A stretch of 10,333 nucleotides of DNA, from assembly GCA_015486095.1 (NCBI GenBank), contig WFSK01000053.1, positions 1-10,333 on the forward strand, in the 5' to 3' direction. Below are positions 1-6,837 of the stretch, piece by piece. The stretch comes from Thermotogae bacterium. Its GTDB lineage: Bacteria > Thermotogota > Thermotogae > B3-G13. The notes under the pieces are model-generated. The model saw nothing but the letters and a program-made list of their open reading frames with translations. It was not told the DNA's origin and searched no databases. Position numbers and translations under genes: made by a program. Numbering within the stretch: position 1 is the stretch's first letter; every line of letters starts with the position of its first letter.

Positions 1-2
1 GA

Positions 3-895
3 ACCGCGAAAGCAAAGGGACGGTTGACTGTCTTTAATGGCGATGAGCCAATAGAAGAGATTTTCGAGAGATTAGGACTTATGGAGAACGGCAAAATCAA
101 CAATGCAGGTATGCTTTTATTCGGAAAGAATCCAAAAAATACTTCGATCATGCAAGGGTTCGTGTTGTGCGATTAAAGAACAATATCACGATTATAGGGG
201 ACAGATGGGTAGAGGGAAATTTATTCAGTCAATTCAGAGAAAGCGAAGAGGCGATTAAAAACTTTATAAATGTGCGATATGAGATCAAGGGTTTTGAAAG
301 AGAGGACATCTGGGACTATCCGCTGGAGGCGATTCGGGAGGCCATCGCCAATGCCCTGCTGCACAGGGATTATCTTAGACCTGTTGAAATTCAGATAAAG
401 GTTTTTGACGATAAAATTTATTTCTTTAATCTTGGCGGTCTGCCAGAAGAATTGAGCATTGAAAAACTTTTTAAGCTTCCGATACCAAAGAATCCTATAA
501 TCTTCAATATCTTTTATCTATCTGGTATTGTTGAGAAAGTTGGCTCAGGGATTGAAAGGATGATAAATGCGCTAAAAGCTGCTGGGCTCCCAGAACTTAA
601 AATTGAAGCAAGTCACCTGGATTTTACACTCTTATTTATGAAAGACATTTATACAGAAGAATATTTGAGAAATCTGAGACTGAATGAGAGGCAGATTAAG
701 GCAGTGATGTATGTGAAGGAGAAAGGGAGGATAACGAACAGGGAGTATCAGGTAGTTGCTGGAACGACAGATAGAACGGCTTTGAGAGATTTAAATCGCC
801 TTTGTGAACTGGGTATTTTCCAACGGGTTGGCTCAACGGGGAGAAAAACTGAGTATATTTTGGGCAGACAAAAACCCGACACTAACACGACATAA
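3..895 (+). pseudogene. AlbA_2 / HATPase_c_4 putative transcriptional regulator, 5' incomplete and frameshifted
   Basis: The gene enters from the left edge. Frame A (3-176) reads as the end of an AlbA (Schlafen-like) DNA-binding domain: '..ERLGLMENGKINNAGMLLFGKNPK', then stops at 174-176. The matching continuation, 'KYFDHARVRVVRLKNN..', is in the frame one base back and runs to the stop at 893-895. Adding one A to the A6 run at 134-139, or a -1 slip there, joins the two. Numbering from the GTG at 167, the downstream part shows the HATPase_c_4 signature: 'EAIANALLHRDY' near residues 58-69, 'NLGGLPEEL' near 88-96 and 'EKVGSGIERM' near 123-132. A C-terminal winged helix follows (about 174-232). 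The GTG at 167 is not a convincing start because the homology continues upstream of it. Such proteins are putative ATP-binding regulators often found inside type I restriction-modification loci, which fits the hsdS remnant just downstream. Whether it is a true pseudogene, a base error or recoding is open; the family call is firm. Confidence 0.8.
134..140 (+). other. A-AAA-AAT heptamer at the frameshift point
   Basis: In the upstream frame the ribosome reads CCA AAA AAT. The heptamer A AAA AAT has the X XXY YYZ form of -1 slippery sites. A -1 slip gives the next codon TAC at 140 and continues as YFDHARVRVV, the expected family sequence. A one-base loss from an A7 run in the genome or the assembly explains the same data and is simpler. 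I did not identify a clear stimulatory stem-loop downstream. Confidence 0.35.
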
Positions 896-903
896 ACCCG
901 ACA
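872..903 (+). repeat. Short direct repeat AAACCCGACA across the regulator stop codon
   Basis: The 10-mer AAACCCGACA occurs at 872-881 and again at 894-903, a spacing of 22 bases. It straddles the TAA at 893-895. It may be a degenerate coding repeat in the low-complexity C-terminal tail (QKPDTNTT), which has decayed past the stop. From here to about 1035 I see no recognisable gene: the open stretch starting at 923 has no family resemblance. Confidence 0.45.
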
Positions 904-1035
904 AAACAACAATGAAAAGGTAATGAAAGTAATGCAAATAGTAAGTTGGTATAGAGGCGATCACGGGGGTCATAATAGAGTTATAAAGGGGTCAAAGGTG
1001 ATGGTGAAGATGGCTGAGGATGTGAAGGTGCCTGA

Positions 1036-1221
1036 GAAGAACAACAACGCATCGCTTCTATCCTCTCCCAGATCGATGAAGCCATCCAGAAGGAACAAAA
1101 ATATAAGGAAAAACTTGAAAGAATTAAACGGGGGTTGATGAAGGATTTACTTACTGGGAAGGTTAGAGTTAATCATTTGATCGAAAGTGTAAAAGATGCA
1201 GATCAAGAGGTGAAAGCATGA
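1036..1221 (+). pseudogene. hsdS: C-terminal remnant of type I restriction specificity subunit HsdS
   Basis: After an in-frame TGA at 1033-1035 this frame reads 'EEQQRIASILSQIDEAIQK', then 'EKLERIKRGLMKDLLTGKVRV', and stops at 1219-1221. 'EEQxRIAxILSxIDEAI' and 'LKxGLMxDLLTGKVRV' are hallmark segments of the C-terminal conserved helix and tail of HsdS, the DNA-recognition subunit of type I R-M enzymes. Intact HsdS is about 400 residues with two target-recognition domains; only about 61 codons remain and there is no plausible start. The sequence just upstream (about 1000-1035) may hold a few more codons in the next frame ('EDVKVPE'), implying a further indel. The stop overlaps the next ATG as ATGA, so the remnant may still be translated for coupling, or the overlap may simply be inherited from the old operon. 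No hsdM or hsdR is visible. Confidence 0.78.
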
Positions 1222-1514
1222 GGAGTTTTGAGGAGATAAAGGACATCCTGAAAAAACACAGCGATGATTTAAAACAGAAATTTGGGGTTAAAGAACTCGG
1301 CATCTTCGGTTCTTATGTAAGGGAAGAGCAGGAAGAAAGTAGCGATATAGATATTCTTGTGGAATTCAGGGAAGGATACAGGACATTTGACAATTACATG
1401 GACTTGAAGTTCTACCTTGAGGAACTCCTTGGTCTGAGGGTCGACCTTGTGAGTAAAACTGCCTTAAAACCAAGACTGAGGTCATACATATTGAAAGAGG
1501 TGGTTTATGTCTAA
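1218..1514 (+). CDS. MNT-domain nucleotidyltransferase, MntA-type antitoxin
   Basis: A small complete protein of 98 residues, the usual size for minimal nucleotidyltransferases. It carries an exact GS-X10-DXD active site: G31-S32, then D43 and D45 in 'SSDIDILVEF', and a likely third acidic residue D76 in 'LRVDLVSK'. In characterised MntA/HepT pairs this family acts as the antitoxin, adding AMP to a HEPN ribonuclease toxin to silence it. The ATG at 1218 overlaps the HsdS remnant stop (ATGA), and AGAGGTG at 1207-1213 serves as its Shine-Dalgarno sequence. Normally a HEPN gene follows and overlaps the end. Here an ATG does overlap at 1507, but its frame stops after nine codons, so the antitoxin appears orphaned. 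The alternative is a stand-alone MNT protein with a partner elsewhere. The family call is firm; the antitoxin role is inferred. Confidence 0.85.
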   Translation: MRSFEEIKDILKKHSDDLKQKFGVKELGIFGSYVREEQEESSDIDILVEFREGYRTFDNYMDLKFYLEELLGLRVDLVSKTALKPRLRSYILKEVVYV

Positions 1515-1536
1515 AAGGGATATGGAAGAGGGCTGA
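1507..1536 (+). pseudogene. Possible start of a lost HEPN (HepT/DUF86-like) toxin gene
   Basis: An ATG inside the last codons of the nucleotidyltransferase opens MSKRDMEEG and stops at 1534-1536. The position (overlapping the MNT stop) and the opening residues 'MSKRD' resemble HEPN toxins paired with MNT antitoxins, which then continue with a helical domain of about 100 residues. No such domain follows in any frame: the same frame downstream reads 'CIANLTNSIALKILF' and stops twice near 1615. I read this as the 5' scar of a deleted toxin gene. The match is only about five residues, so this rests mainly on context. Confidence 0.35.
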
Positions 1537-1562
1537 AAATGTATCGCAAACTTGACGAATAG

Positions 1563-1706
1563 CATTGCGTTGAAAATCCTTTTCTCGATCAGTTCCAGAT
1601 CCCTGGGCTGATAGATATGCAGGATGAGTTGAGTGCAATTCTCCCAAAAATTCTGACCCTATTGGGAAGCGATATATGGGAAGTGATTCGATGGATATCG
1701 AGATAG
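1563..1706 (+). other. Unidentified open stretch, possible C-terminal gene remnant
   Basis: One frame is open from after TAG (1560-1562) to TAG (1704-1706). It reads protein-like text such as 'ENPFLDQFQIPGLIDMQDEL' followed by 'SAILPKILTLLG'. The same frame upstream (from the ATG at 1539) reads MYRKLDE before the TAG. There is no good start codon or ribosome binding site for the stretch, and its end overlaps the beginning of the metallopeptidase gene. It could be the tail of a deleted neighbour, such as another type I R-M or toxin gene, or chance. I do not recognise the family. Confidence 0.2.
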
Positions 1707-2362
1707 AGAAGATAATAAGATCGGCGAGGAAGACCATTGCCTTGCAGATAACGGATGATGCCACGCTGATCGTAAGGGTGCCTTACGGTATCAGCGATGA
1801 GATGATAAGGAAGGTTATTCTCAAACATAAGAAGTGGATCGAACGAAAGAGGAGAGAAATTGAAACGAGGAGACGAAGATTCTCTCCCAAGGAGTTCGTC
1901 AACGGCGAAGGGTTTCTCTATCTCGGAAGATATTACAGGTTGGAGATAGTCGATGGACAGAAGGTAGCGCTGAGATTTGAGAATGGATTCTATCTTTCGA
2001 GAGATGCGTTATCCCAGGCAAAAAAGTGCTTTATCGAATGGTACAAAAGGGCAGCTTATGAAAAGATCTCAGAAAGGGTTAGATGGCATGCAGGGAGAAC
2101 GGGATTCAAATACAACAGGGTCAACATCACCAGTGCACAGAAAAGATGGGGTTCCTGCTCTTCTAAAGGGAATCTGAATTTCTCCTGGCGCCTGATCATG
2201 GCGCCTTTACCAGTCATAGATTACGTTGTCGTCCATGAACTCGTTCACCTCGAGGTGAAAAATCATACGAAGGCATTCTGGAACAAGGTTAAAATGTTGA
2301 TGCCTGACTATGAAAAACGTGCAGATTGGCTAAAGCAAAATGGGTATCTGTTGAGGTTATAA
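1676..2362 (+). CDS. YgjP-like (DUF45) zinc metallopeptidase
   Basis: A complete protein of 228 residues, typical for the YgjP/DUF45 family. The N-terminal part 'KIIRSARKTIALQI' is the family opening. The central 'RWGSCSSKGNLNFSWRLIMAP' region and the zinc site 'HELVHLEVKNH' (H187, E188, H191, with H197 as third ligand) define the metallopeptidase domain. The physiological substrate of this family is not known to me; a housekeeping or R-M-associated protease role is possible. DUF45 genes are often found at the ends of type I restriction-modification loci, and here one sits beside an hsdS remnant. Two starts are plausible: ATG 1676 (GGGAAG at 1664-1669) or ATG 1691 (GGGAAG at 1678-1683). The second gives MDIEIEK.., closer to usual family N-termini. 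The gene is intact, unlike its upstream neighbours. Confidence 0.88.
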   Translation: MGSDSMDIEIEKIIRSARKTIALQITDDATLIVRVPYGISDEMIRKVILKHKKWIERKRREIETRRRRFSPKEFVNGEGFLYLGRYYRLEIVDGQKVALRFENGFYLSRDALSQAKKCFIEWYKRAAYEKISERVRWHAGRTGFKYNRVNITSAQKRWGSCSSKGNLNFSWRLIMAPLPVIDYVVVHELVHLEVKNHTKAFWNKVKMLMPDYEKRADWLKQNGYLLRL

Positions 2363-2439
2363 ATGCACTGTATAAGAGTCAAGCATATTTGGATCATCAT
2401 AGCCAGTAGGAATTGATCCTGCACCGATCTTCGATGACT

Positions 2440-2467
2440 TTGATCATCTTTTACGAACGTGTATAAT
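2440..2467 (+). promoter_or_regulatory. Candidate sigma-70 promoter of the tmk operon
   Basis: A perfect -10 box TATAAT (2462-2467) lies 16 bases after a fair -35 box TTGATC (2440-2445). Transcription would begin near 2474, the A of the tmk ATG, so the message would have little or no leader. A GATGA/TCATC inverted repeat with a six-base loop (2432-2447) covers the -35 and could be an operator or chance. The 111-base gap between the metallopeptidase and tmk holds no gene. It also has a GGATCA/TGATCC inverted pair near 2390-2418. Confidence 0.55.
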
Positions 2468-2473
2468 TTAAGT

Positions 2474-3136
2474 ATGGGAAATAAAAAAGGTATCTTCATA
2501 ACGTTTGAAGGAGCAGATGGGGCAGGAAAGAGTCAGCAATGTCGTCTATTAGCCTCGTCTTTGAAGAATTGTGATATACCCTATGTACTGGTAAGAGAAC
2601 CCGGAGGTACCCCAATTGGCGAGAAGATCAGAAATATATTGATAGATAGCGATTCAACAGGTATGGCGGAGAAGACAGAGTTGTTGTTATATCTTGCCTC
2701 AAGGGCACAGCTCACGTTCGAAGTTATAAAGCCTGCCTTGAATGAGGGTAAGGTCGTGATATCGGATAGGTTTGCAGATTCGAGTGTGGTATATCAAGGA
2801 GCCGTTCGTGATATAGGTATTGCCGTCGTGGAAGAGTTCAACGAATTCGCCACATCGAAATTAGAGCCAGATGTGACCTTCCTGTTGGATGGGGATCCTG
2901 AACTCTTTTTTGAACGTTTGGATAAGAAGCGATTGGATAGATTGGAAGCGGAAGGTATTGGTTTCATCGAAAAGGTTGTGAATGCATATAGGGGCCTTGC
3001 GAAGCGGAATATGCACAGGTTTGTCGTTGTAGATGCCTCTCTTCCCGTCCATAAGATACATAATACGGTAGTGAAGACTTTGAGAGAAGACTTTCCTGCG
3101 TTAAAAGGACTAAAGGGCATAGAGGAATATGGCTAA
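2474..3136 (+). CDS. tmk: Thymidylate (dTMP) kinase
   Basis: This cytoplasmic enzyme phosphorylates dTMP to dTDP with ATP, a step in dTTP synthesis. From the ATG at 2474 it is 220 residues, close to the family norm. 'FITFEGADGAGKSQQ' contains the P-loop (residues 13-20). 'REPGGTPIGEKIR' is the dTMP-binding segment, 'SDRFADSSVVYQG' carries the DRF motif (98-100), and 'KKRLDRLEAEG' is the LID region. The P-loop lacks an arginine and the LID is Arg-rich, which matches bacterial type II enzymes. A longer GTG start at 2459 is open but lies over the -10 box, and usual N-termini favour 2474. No Shine-Dalgarno sequence precedes 2474. It is the first gene of a compact operon, and its stop overlaps the helicase start. 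Confidence 0.95.
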   Translation: MGNKKGIFITFEGADGAGKSQQCRLLASSLKNCDIPYVLVREPGGTPIGEKIRNILIDSDSTGMAEKTELLLYLASRAQLTFEVIKPALNEGKVVISDRFADSSVVYQGAVRDIGIAVVEEFNEFATSKLEPDVTFLLDGDPELFFERLDKKRLDRLEAEGIGFIEKVVNAYRGLAKRNMHRFVVVDASLPVHKIHNTVVKTLREDFPALKGLKGIEEYG

Positions 3137-5102
3137 AGAGGAAAAGATCGTAAAATTGAATAGGGTTGTCTCTATCCCCGACTTCATAGAGAATAATCTT
3201 GATGAAGAGCAACTCGATGCCGTTATCAATGCAAAAGGAAGGGCTTTGATAATAGCGGGGCCTGGTTCTGGCAAGACGCAGACGATCACTTATAAGATCG
3301 CATATCTCATCAATTCTGGTGTTAATCCGAGGGAGATCCTGTTAGTAACCTTTACGAGACGTGCCGCAAGGGATATGATAAGTAGGGCACAGAAGGCAAG
3401 CTCGGTAGACCTATCTCCCATGACGGCGGGTACATTTCATCACGTTTGCAATCTGCTGCTCAGGAGATATGCCTCTCTCTTGGGATTCAAGAATTCGTAT
3501 ACCATATTGGATGAGGAAGATGCCCGCGCACTCATAAATATGGCGAGGCGTGAGAGGATCTCAGCCTACAAAGAGGAAGGCAAGAACGTCAGATTACCAT
3601 CTGCTTCGGTTATACAGAAGGTCATATCTTATGCGGTGAATACGATGTCCACGATATCCGATGCCGTGACATCTCATTTCTCAGAATACTTTGCAGTCAT
3701 AGAAGATATCGAACGCATAAAGGAGAGATATGAAGAAAAGAAGTGGAATCAAAATGCCCTCGACTACGATGATCTGTTGTTCTTCACCTACAAACTCTTG
3801 AATGAAAATGAATCGGTAAGGCAGAAGATCGCCTCTAATTATCAGTGGGTTTTGGTCGATGAATTTCAGGACACAAATCTACTGCAGCTCGAGATCGCCG
3901 AATTCCTCTCTTCTGTCCACAAGAACCTAATAGTGGTAGGTGATGATGGACAATCCATATATTCTTTCAGAGGAGCAAGATACCAGAATATATGGGATTT
4001 TTCCTCAAAAGATGATTGTAGGGTCTTCAAACTTCAGACCAACTACAGAAGTACGCCTCAAATAGTATCGTTGATAAATCACCTGATACCGAACAACGTA
4101 TTCGAAAAGACGCTTCGTTCGAGTCGACCGGATGGCCCAAAACCTGCCGTCGTCACGACCTGGGATAAGCAAGATGAAGCGTTGTTCGTTGCAAACGAGA
4201 TCGTCGATCTCATGAACGCCGGGGTCGCTGGGGAAGACATAGGGGTCCTGTACAGGTCACATTATCATTCGTTCGACCTCCAATTGGAATTGTCGAGAAA
4301 GAACGTTTACTTCACCGTTTATTCCGGTTTGAGATTCGTGGAAACCGCCCATATAAAGGATATGCTTGCCTTTATAAAATTGATCTATAATCCTCGAGAT
4401 CAGATCTCCTGGGATAGGTGTTTGAGATTGTTCGAGGGGGTAGGAAAGGTAACCTCGAGGAGAGTTGTGGATAGGGTATTGAATGCGATAGAATCGGGAA
4501 AGGATCCCTTCGAGATCCTGGCAAAGAACAAGAGTGTGAAAAAGGTAGATATCGAGAGGTTTTCTTCCCTCATAGGAAAGATCAAGGATGAAACACTCCC
4601 TTCATCGATATTGGATATCGTTTACAACGATTTCTATTCGGATTATCTACTGAAGCGCTATCCAGACCACAGGGAAAGGGCAGCGGATATCGAAAGATTG
4701 ATAGATATATCTGCGAGGTACAGGTCTATCGATTCTTTTCTCTCCGATATACTTTTATCCGAAGAGGTCAGGATAGATCCAGCAGACAAGAGAAAGCAAG
4801 AAGGAGTAGTACTCACGACGATCCATCAGGCAAAAGGCCTGGAATGGAAGGTGGTCTTCATACTTTCTGTAAATCCGGGGGATCTACCGAGTGGTTTTGC
4901 CATAGGTGAAGGCAGATTGGACGAGGAGGCAAGGATATTCTACGTTGCCATAACGAGGGCTAGGGATATATTGTATATCTGCAGGCAGCAAACCGGTTCA
5001 CGTAGCCCATACTATGGAAATAAATTCATTATGAAGTCGGAAGAGATGGATTTTATAAAGGCTATACCAGAGGATATGGTAGAATGGATAACAGTGGAAT
5101 AA
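3129..5102 (+). CDS. UvrD/Rep/PcrA-like superfamily 1 DNA helicase
   Basis: An ATP-driven 3'-5' DNA helicase family member of 657 residues, somewhat shorter than PcrA/UvrD (about 720). All SF1A motifs are visible: Q-motif 'LDEEQLDAV' (24-32), Walker A 'AGPGSGKTQT' (43-52), motif Ia 'TFTRRAARDM', and Walker B 'VDEFQDTN' (243-250). Then come motif III 'VGDDGQSIYSFRGA', motif IV 'LQTNYRST', motif V 'TTIHQAKGLEW' (563-573) and motif VI 'EARIFYVAITRARD' (near 600-613). The C-terminal tail after motif VI is short, so the UvrD C-terminal protein-interaction domain appears to be absent. Roles in repair or replication restart are likely; the exact orthology (UvrD, Rep, PcrA or a lineage-specific paralogue) cannot be decided here. 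Its ATG lies eight bases inside the end of tmk (ATGGCTAA), implying translational coupling. AGAGG at 3121-3125 sits rather close to the start. Confidence 0.93.
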   Translation: MAKEEKIVKLNRVVSIPDFIENNLDEEQLDAVINAKGRALIIAGPGSGKTQTITYKIAYLINSGVNPREILLVTFTRRAARDMISRAQKASSVDLSPMTAGTFHHVCNLLLRRYASLLGFKNSYTILDEEDARALINMARRERISAYKEEGKNVRLPSASVIQKVISYAVNTMSTISDAVTSHFSEYFAVIEDIERIKERYEEKKWNQNALDYDDLLFFTYKLLNENESVRQKIASNYQWVLVDEFQDTNLLQLEIAEFLSSVHKNLIVVGDDGQSIYSFRGARYQNIWDFSSKDDCRVFKLQTNYRSTPQIVSLINHLIPNNVFEKTLRSSRPDGPKPAVVTTWDKQDEALFVANEIVDLMNAGVAGEDIGVLYRSHYHSFDLQLELSRKNVYFTVYSGLRFVETAHIKDMLAFIKLIYNPRDQISWDRCLRLFEGVGKVTSRRVVDRVLNAIESGKDPFEILAKNKSVKKVDIERFSSLIGKIKDETLPSSILDIVYNDFYSDYLLKRYPDHRERAADIERLIDISARYRSIDSFLSDILLSEEVRIDPADKRKQEGVVLTTIHQAKGLEWKVVFILSVNPGDLPSGFAIGEGRLDEEARIFYVAITRARDILYICRQQTGSRSPYYGNKFIMKSEEMDFIKAIPEDMVEWITVE

Positions 5103-5123
5103 TTCATTGAGGAGTGGTATACC

Positions 5124-6098
5124 GTGAAGTATTCTGTTGGCGTAGACTTGGGTGGAACCAATATAGTGGCAGGTTTGGTGAATGAAGATGGAAAGATATT
5201 GAAGAAGTCCAGATTTAAGACTCGAGTGATGGAAGGTTTTGATAAAGTCGTATCCAGAATGGCGATGGCGGTAAAGGAAGTTGCCACAGACGTGGCACAG
5301 CAGGATATAATCGGTGTTGGGATAGGTTCGCCTGGGTCAATAGAATCCGATAAAGGGATCGTATACGTATCGCCTAATTTCCCCGACTGGATAAACGTTC
5401 CTTTGGGGGAGACCCTTTCGGATAAACTCGACGGAATGAAGGTGAAGATCGGGAACGATGCGAACGTAATAACTCTTGCCGAATACTGGAAGGGTGCAGG
5501 AAAGGGAAAAGATAATATCGTTTGTCTAACGCTTGGAACGGGCATAGGCAGTGGGGTTGTTCTGAACGGTAAACTCTATACAGGATCTAACGGACTGGCT
5601 CCAGAACTCGGCCATATGTCCATAACGGAGAATGGACCGATATGTGGATGTGGTCAGATCGGATGTCTGGAAGCATTGGCATCTGCTACAGCTATCATAA
5701 GGAGAACAAAAGAATTGTTATCTAGCTCCCATTCTGATTTTCGATCGAGTTTGAGGAGAAAGTACCGGACCTCTCCTGATGAAATAGAGGCGAAAGATGT
5801 ATTCGAGGCAGATCGTGAAGGAGACCCTATAGCAAGACAGGTGATCGATGAAGCGATAAAGTATCTTGCCATAGGTATAAAGAACATCATCAATATATTC
5901 AATCCCCAGGTCGTGATATTGACAGGGGGTATGGCGAATGCAGGGAATAGATTACTCATACCACTGAGAGAAGAAGTAAAAAGAAGGGTCATTCCATCAT
6001 TTGTAAACACGTATGAGATATTACCCGGTGAGTTGGGAGACAACGCTGGCATAATAGGAGGAGCATATCTTGTCTCATCCTACGATGAAAGAAAGTAA
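5124..6098 (+). CDS. ROK-family sugar kinase, probable glucokinase
   Basis: A complete 324-residue ROK protein. The N-terminal phosphate loop is 'VGVDLGGTN' (DLGGTN at 8-13). The catalytic base is D112 in 'KIGNDANV'. 'GTGIGSGVV' is the second ATP segment. 'ELGHM' (E161, H164) binds sugar and zinc, and 'CGCGQIGCLE' (C174, C176, C181) gives the cysteine ligands of the structural zinc. There is no N-terminal helix-turn-helix, so it is a kinase and not a ROK repressor. Among ROK enzymes the ExGH and CGCG pattern with this length is typical of glucokinase, but N-acetylmannosamine, fructose or other hexose kinases look alike. The start is GTG, placed nine bases after TGAGGAG (5108-5114). It follows the helicase by 21 bases, so it is in the same operon. 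Confidence 0.9.
   Translation: MKYSVGVDLGGTNIVAGLVNEDGKILKKSRFKTRVMEGFDKVVSRMAMAVKEVATDVAQQDIIGVGIGSPGSIESDKGIVYVSPNFPDWINVPLGETLSDKLDGMKVKIGNDANVITLAEYWKGAGKGKDNIVCLTLGTGIGSGVVLNGKLYTGSNGLAPELGHMSITENGPICGCGQIGCLEALASATAIIRRTKELLSSSHSDFRSSLRRKYRTSPDEIEAKDVFEADREGDPIARQVIDEAIKYLAIGIKNIINIFNPQVVILTGGMANAGNRLLIPLREEVKRRVIPSFVNTYEILPGELGDNAGIIGGAYLVSSYDERK
6056..6072 (+). promoter_or_regulatory. Strong Shine-Dalgarno that selects a TTG start inside the ROK gene
   Basis: AGGAGGAG (6056-6063) lies eight bases (measured from AGGAGG) before TTG at 6070-6072. The later ATG codons (6085 and 6121) lack a site at proper spacing. This supports TTG as the true start of the next gene, which then overlaps the ROK gene by 29 bases. 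Confidence 0.6.
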
Positions 6099-6837
6099 CA
6101 GCGAATACGGAATAGGGAACATGCTGAAAAAGATATTACTCGGTAGGTCTGTGTTGGGATTCACATTTAGGATATTGATATACATAATGCTTTTGATCTA
6201 TATACTCATATCTTTTTATGATTCCCCATCCCTCGTTATAAAGAGATACCTGTTACATCCGTTTGAGAGAAAAAGTATTTATTGTATAGAACCTCTTTTT
6301 CCCATAGTGTTGTTCCAGAGTGTTACTTTGAGAATTTTACCACTGGAGAAAATAAGTAAGGTAGAACTCTCCAGGATATTCTACAAAAGATACTTAGGCT
6401 CACAACGAGTTAGGAAAGTCGAGATCCTTTCCCATCATAAAGCTGCTCTCGTCTCTTCAGAAGAAAAAGAGCATCTCAAGGGCTTGATTTTGGTGAACAA
6501 AGCCGTTTTAGATGAGTTAAAAGAGATATATAGGAAGGAAAAGGAAGAGAAAGGTATAGAGTTACTCACGACTCCCTTCAATGTAAGACCCGAAGATGTG
6601 AACACAAAGATCGTAAATGCTTTTTCAGCATACATTCTAAACGGCATACAGCAGCGCTACAAGCTCCCTCAATATGCCAAGTACGTGTTTAACGTTCGAT
6701 TGACATTTGCGGATGGAAGTAAAGGAATATTCAAAGTAACCGTTGAAAAGGTATCACTTATGCCGATTCCCTCCGAATCTTACCATCAATTGAGATGGAT
6801 CATATCCGATATACAACCCGTTACCTCTACATCTTGA
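6070..6837 (+). CDS. Unrecognised membrane-anchored protein
   Basis: A 255-residue protein that I cannot assign to a family. Residues 1-30 are polar with basic residues (KK, R). Residues about 31-50 ('RILIYIMLLIYILISFY') form one strong transmembrane helix with no signal-peptidase-like site. A second weaker hydrophobic stretch lies near 74-88. The rest is mixed and soluble: a Lys/Glu-rich probable helix ('ELKEIYRKEKEEKGIELL') and a beta-rich C-terminal part ('KYVFNVRLTFADGSKGIFKVTVEKV'). By the positive-inside rule the N-terminus faces the cytoplasm and the bulk lies outside the membrane. It is the last gene of the tmk-helicase-ROK operon, read from a TTG within the ROK gene. Its 3' end overlaps the convergent kinase gene by 11 bases, and no intrinsic terminator lies between them, only a GATAG/CTATC five-base stem near 6834-6846. 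Co-transcription does not reveal its role. Confidence 0.75.
   Translation: MSHPTMKESNSEYGIGNMLKKILLGRSVLGFTFRILIYIMLLIYILISFYDSPSLVIKRYLLHPFERKSIYCIEPLFPIVLFQSVTLRILPLEKISKVELSRIFYKRYLGSQRVRKVEILSHHKAALVSSEEKEHLKGLILVNKAVLDELKEIYRKEKEEKGIELLTTPFNVRPEDVNTKIVNAFSAYILNGIQQRYKLPQYAKYVFNVRLTFADGSKGIFKVTVEKVSLMPIPSESYHQLRWIISDIQPVTSTS

Noticed and set aside
923..1138. Open + strand frame of 71 codons starting at ATG 923
   Set aside because: It has no family resemblance and covers the HsdS tail in the wrong frame; the HsdS frame at 1036-1221 explains the second half.
1..1700. Possible insertion sequence or phage attachment site as the cause of the scarred region
   Set aside because: I saw no transposase, integrase, terminal inverted repeats or target-site duplications; only a 10-base direct repeat at 872-903.
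1366..1828. Two - strand frames (1366-1764 and 1589-1828)
   Set aside because: They lie antisense to the nucleotidyltransferase and metallopeptidase genes, have no recognisable motifs, and look like shadows.
2432..2454. GATGA/TCATC hairpin followed by TTTT, considered as a terminator of the metallopeptidase gene
   Set aside because: The stem is short and AT-rich, the T run is four bases, and it overlaps the -35 region of the tmk promoter.
5012..5545. - strand frame of 177 codons
   Set aside because: It is Ser/Thr/Pro/Phe-rich antisense text over the helicase end and ROK start, with no motif or ribosome site.
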